From positions 1-7,417 of the forward strand of contig JACOEF010000146.1 of assembly GCA_024998705.1 (NCBI GenBank): a stretch of DNA of 7,417 bases, written 5' to 3'. The notes below the pieces were generated by a model. It had not been told where the DNA came from and did not search any database. It saw only the letters and a program-made list of their open reading frames with translations. The DNA is from Nitrospira sp. GTDB taxonomy: Bacteria > Nitrospirota > Nitrospiria > Nitrospirales > Nitrospiraceae. This document shows, in pieces, positions 7,045 to 7,417 of the stretch. Numbering within the stretch: position 1 is the stretch's first letter; every line of letters starts with the position of its first letter. The translations under genes and the position numbers were made by a program.

Positions 7045-7242
7045 TTACTGTGGAAGAATGCGGTTCAGTGCTGGGGTCGAAGCAGAGGAGACCTCAACGG
7101 CCCCCTTCAGGTTCCGCTTGCGATCGCGCGGTTTCCCGGTGAGCAAGTGCCGACCGCCGGCCTTCCGACGAACCAGCTTCCCCGTGCCTGTGCGTCGAAA
7201 CCGCTTCTGCGCGCCACTGTGGGTTTTCATTTTGATTTTCAT
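7045..7242 (-). CDS. rpmI: 50S ribosomal protein L35 (bL35)
   Basis: Small, highly basic protein of the large ribosomal subunit. The 65-residue product, MKIKMKTHSGAQKRF at its start, carries the family's KRFRRTGTGKLVRRKAGGRHLL core (about residues 13-34) and a KPRDRKRNLKG segment. Length matches the family (about 64-66). I chose the first Met because homologues have a short M-x-K-x-K stretch before THSGA; a second in-frame Met is at residue 5. AGGAAGGAA lies 7 bases upstream on the minus strand (plus 7250-7258), supporting this start. It sits 33 bp after infC and 45 bp before rplT, as in the standard bacterial cluster. Confidence 0.97.
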   Translation of the reverse strand: MKIKMKTHSGAQKRFRRTGTGKLVRRKAGGRHLLTGKPRDRKRNLKGAVEVSSASTPALNRILPQ

Positions 7243-7260
7243 GCTCTCATTCCTTCCTTG

Positions 7261-7275
7261 TGTGCGCTCGGCACA
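7261..7275 (-). other. Short hairpin in the infC-rpmI gap
   Basis: TGTGC and GCACA form a 5-bp stem with a 5-nt loop, directly after the infC stop codon and just before the rpmI ribosome site. It lacks a U-tract, so it is unlikely to be a terminator; it might separate infC and rpmI translation. The stem is short enough to occur by chance. Confidence 0.3.
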
Positions 7276-7417
7276 CTATTTGGGAGCCAGAATCATGATC
7301 AGGCTCCGCCCTTCCATTCGTGGCGCAAACTCCACGGTTCCTGCTTCCGTACATTCCTTAATGACGGTGGCCATCATCGTACGACCCATTTCCTGGTTGG
7401 CCATTTCACGTCCGCGA
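7276..7417 (-). CDS. infC: Translation initiation factor IF-3, C-terminal 46 residues only (partial)
   Basis: IF-3 binds the 30S subunit, prevents premature 50S joining and favours correct initiator tRNA-start codon pairing. Only the 3' end is present: the minus-strand reading frame enters at the window edge and ends at a TAG (plus CTA 7276-7278). The visible residues RGREMANQEMGRTMM...GTVEFAPRMEGRSLIMILAPK match the end of the IF-3 C-terminal domain, including the near-invariant RGRE motif and the EGR...MI.LAPK ending. The start codon (in many bacteria a rare ATT) and the leader, where L20 or IF-3 autoregulation would act, are outside the window. It is followed by rpmI and rplT on the same strand. 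Confidence 0.96.
   Translation of the reverse strand, partial: RGREMANQEMGRTMMATVIKECTEAGTVEFAPRMEGRSLIMILAPK

Overview
The window is a compact, GC-rich stretch of bacterial housekeeping DNA devoted almost wholly to translation. It holds no mobile element, CRISPR array or obvious horizontally acquired island. The genus cannot be fixed from sequence alone. The GC content, the bacterial initiator tRNA and ribosomal proteins, and an archaeal-type phenylalanyl-tRNA synthetase would suit a Nitrospira-like (Nitrospirota) or similarly deep-branching bacterium; that assignment is inference.

Layout. At the left edge (1-51, minus strand) is the 5' two-thirds of the initiator tRNA-fMet gene, with its own sigma70-like promoter (57-86). 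Divergent from it runs a plus-strand series: fmt (Met-tRNAfMet formyltransferase), rsmB (16S rRNA m5C967 methyltransferase), rpe (ribulose-phosphate 3-epimerase), pheS and pheT. Gaps are short (52 bp or less between tRNA promoter and fmt, then 61, -1, 27 and 12 bp), so fmt to pheT may be one transcription unit. Because the tRNA points the other way, the fmt promoter must lie between the tRNA and fmt or within the tRNA gene. A perfect 11-bp hairpin follows pheT directly. Converging from the right on the minus strand are infC (3' end only), rpmI (L35) and rplT (L20).

How the genes relate. fmt acts on the very tRNA encoded next door. rsmB modifies the 30S P-site region, infC polices initiator tRNA on the 30S subunit, L35 and L20 are 50S proteins, and PheRS charges tRNA-Phe. 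rpe is the one metabolic gene (pentose phosphate/Calvin cycle) and is translationally coupled to rsmB.

Most notable points. Both PheRS subunits are of the archaeal/eukaryal kind: PheS has N-terminal winged-helix-like repeats, and the short PheT lacks the bacterial N-terminal tRNA-binding and C-terminal anticodon-binding domains. They sit beside infC-rpmI-rplT, the usual neighbours of bacterial pheST, but in opposite orientation. PheS also replaces the usual Arg-Thr-His-Thr substrate-site motif with Arg-Ser-Gln-Gly-Thr. I see no wholly undescribed system.
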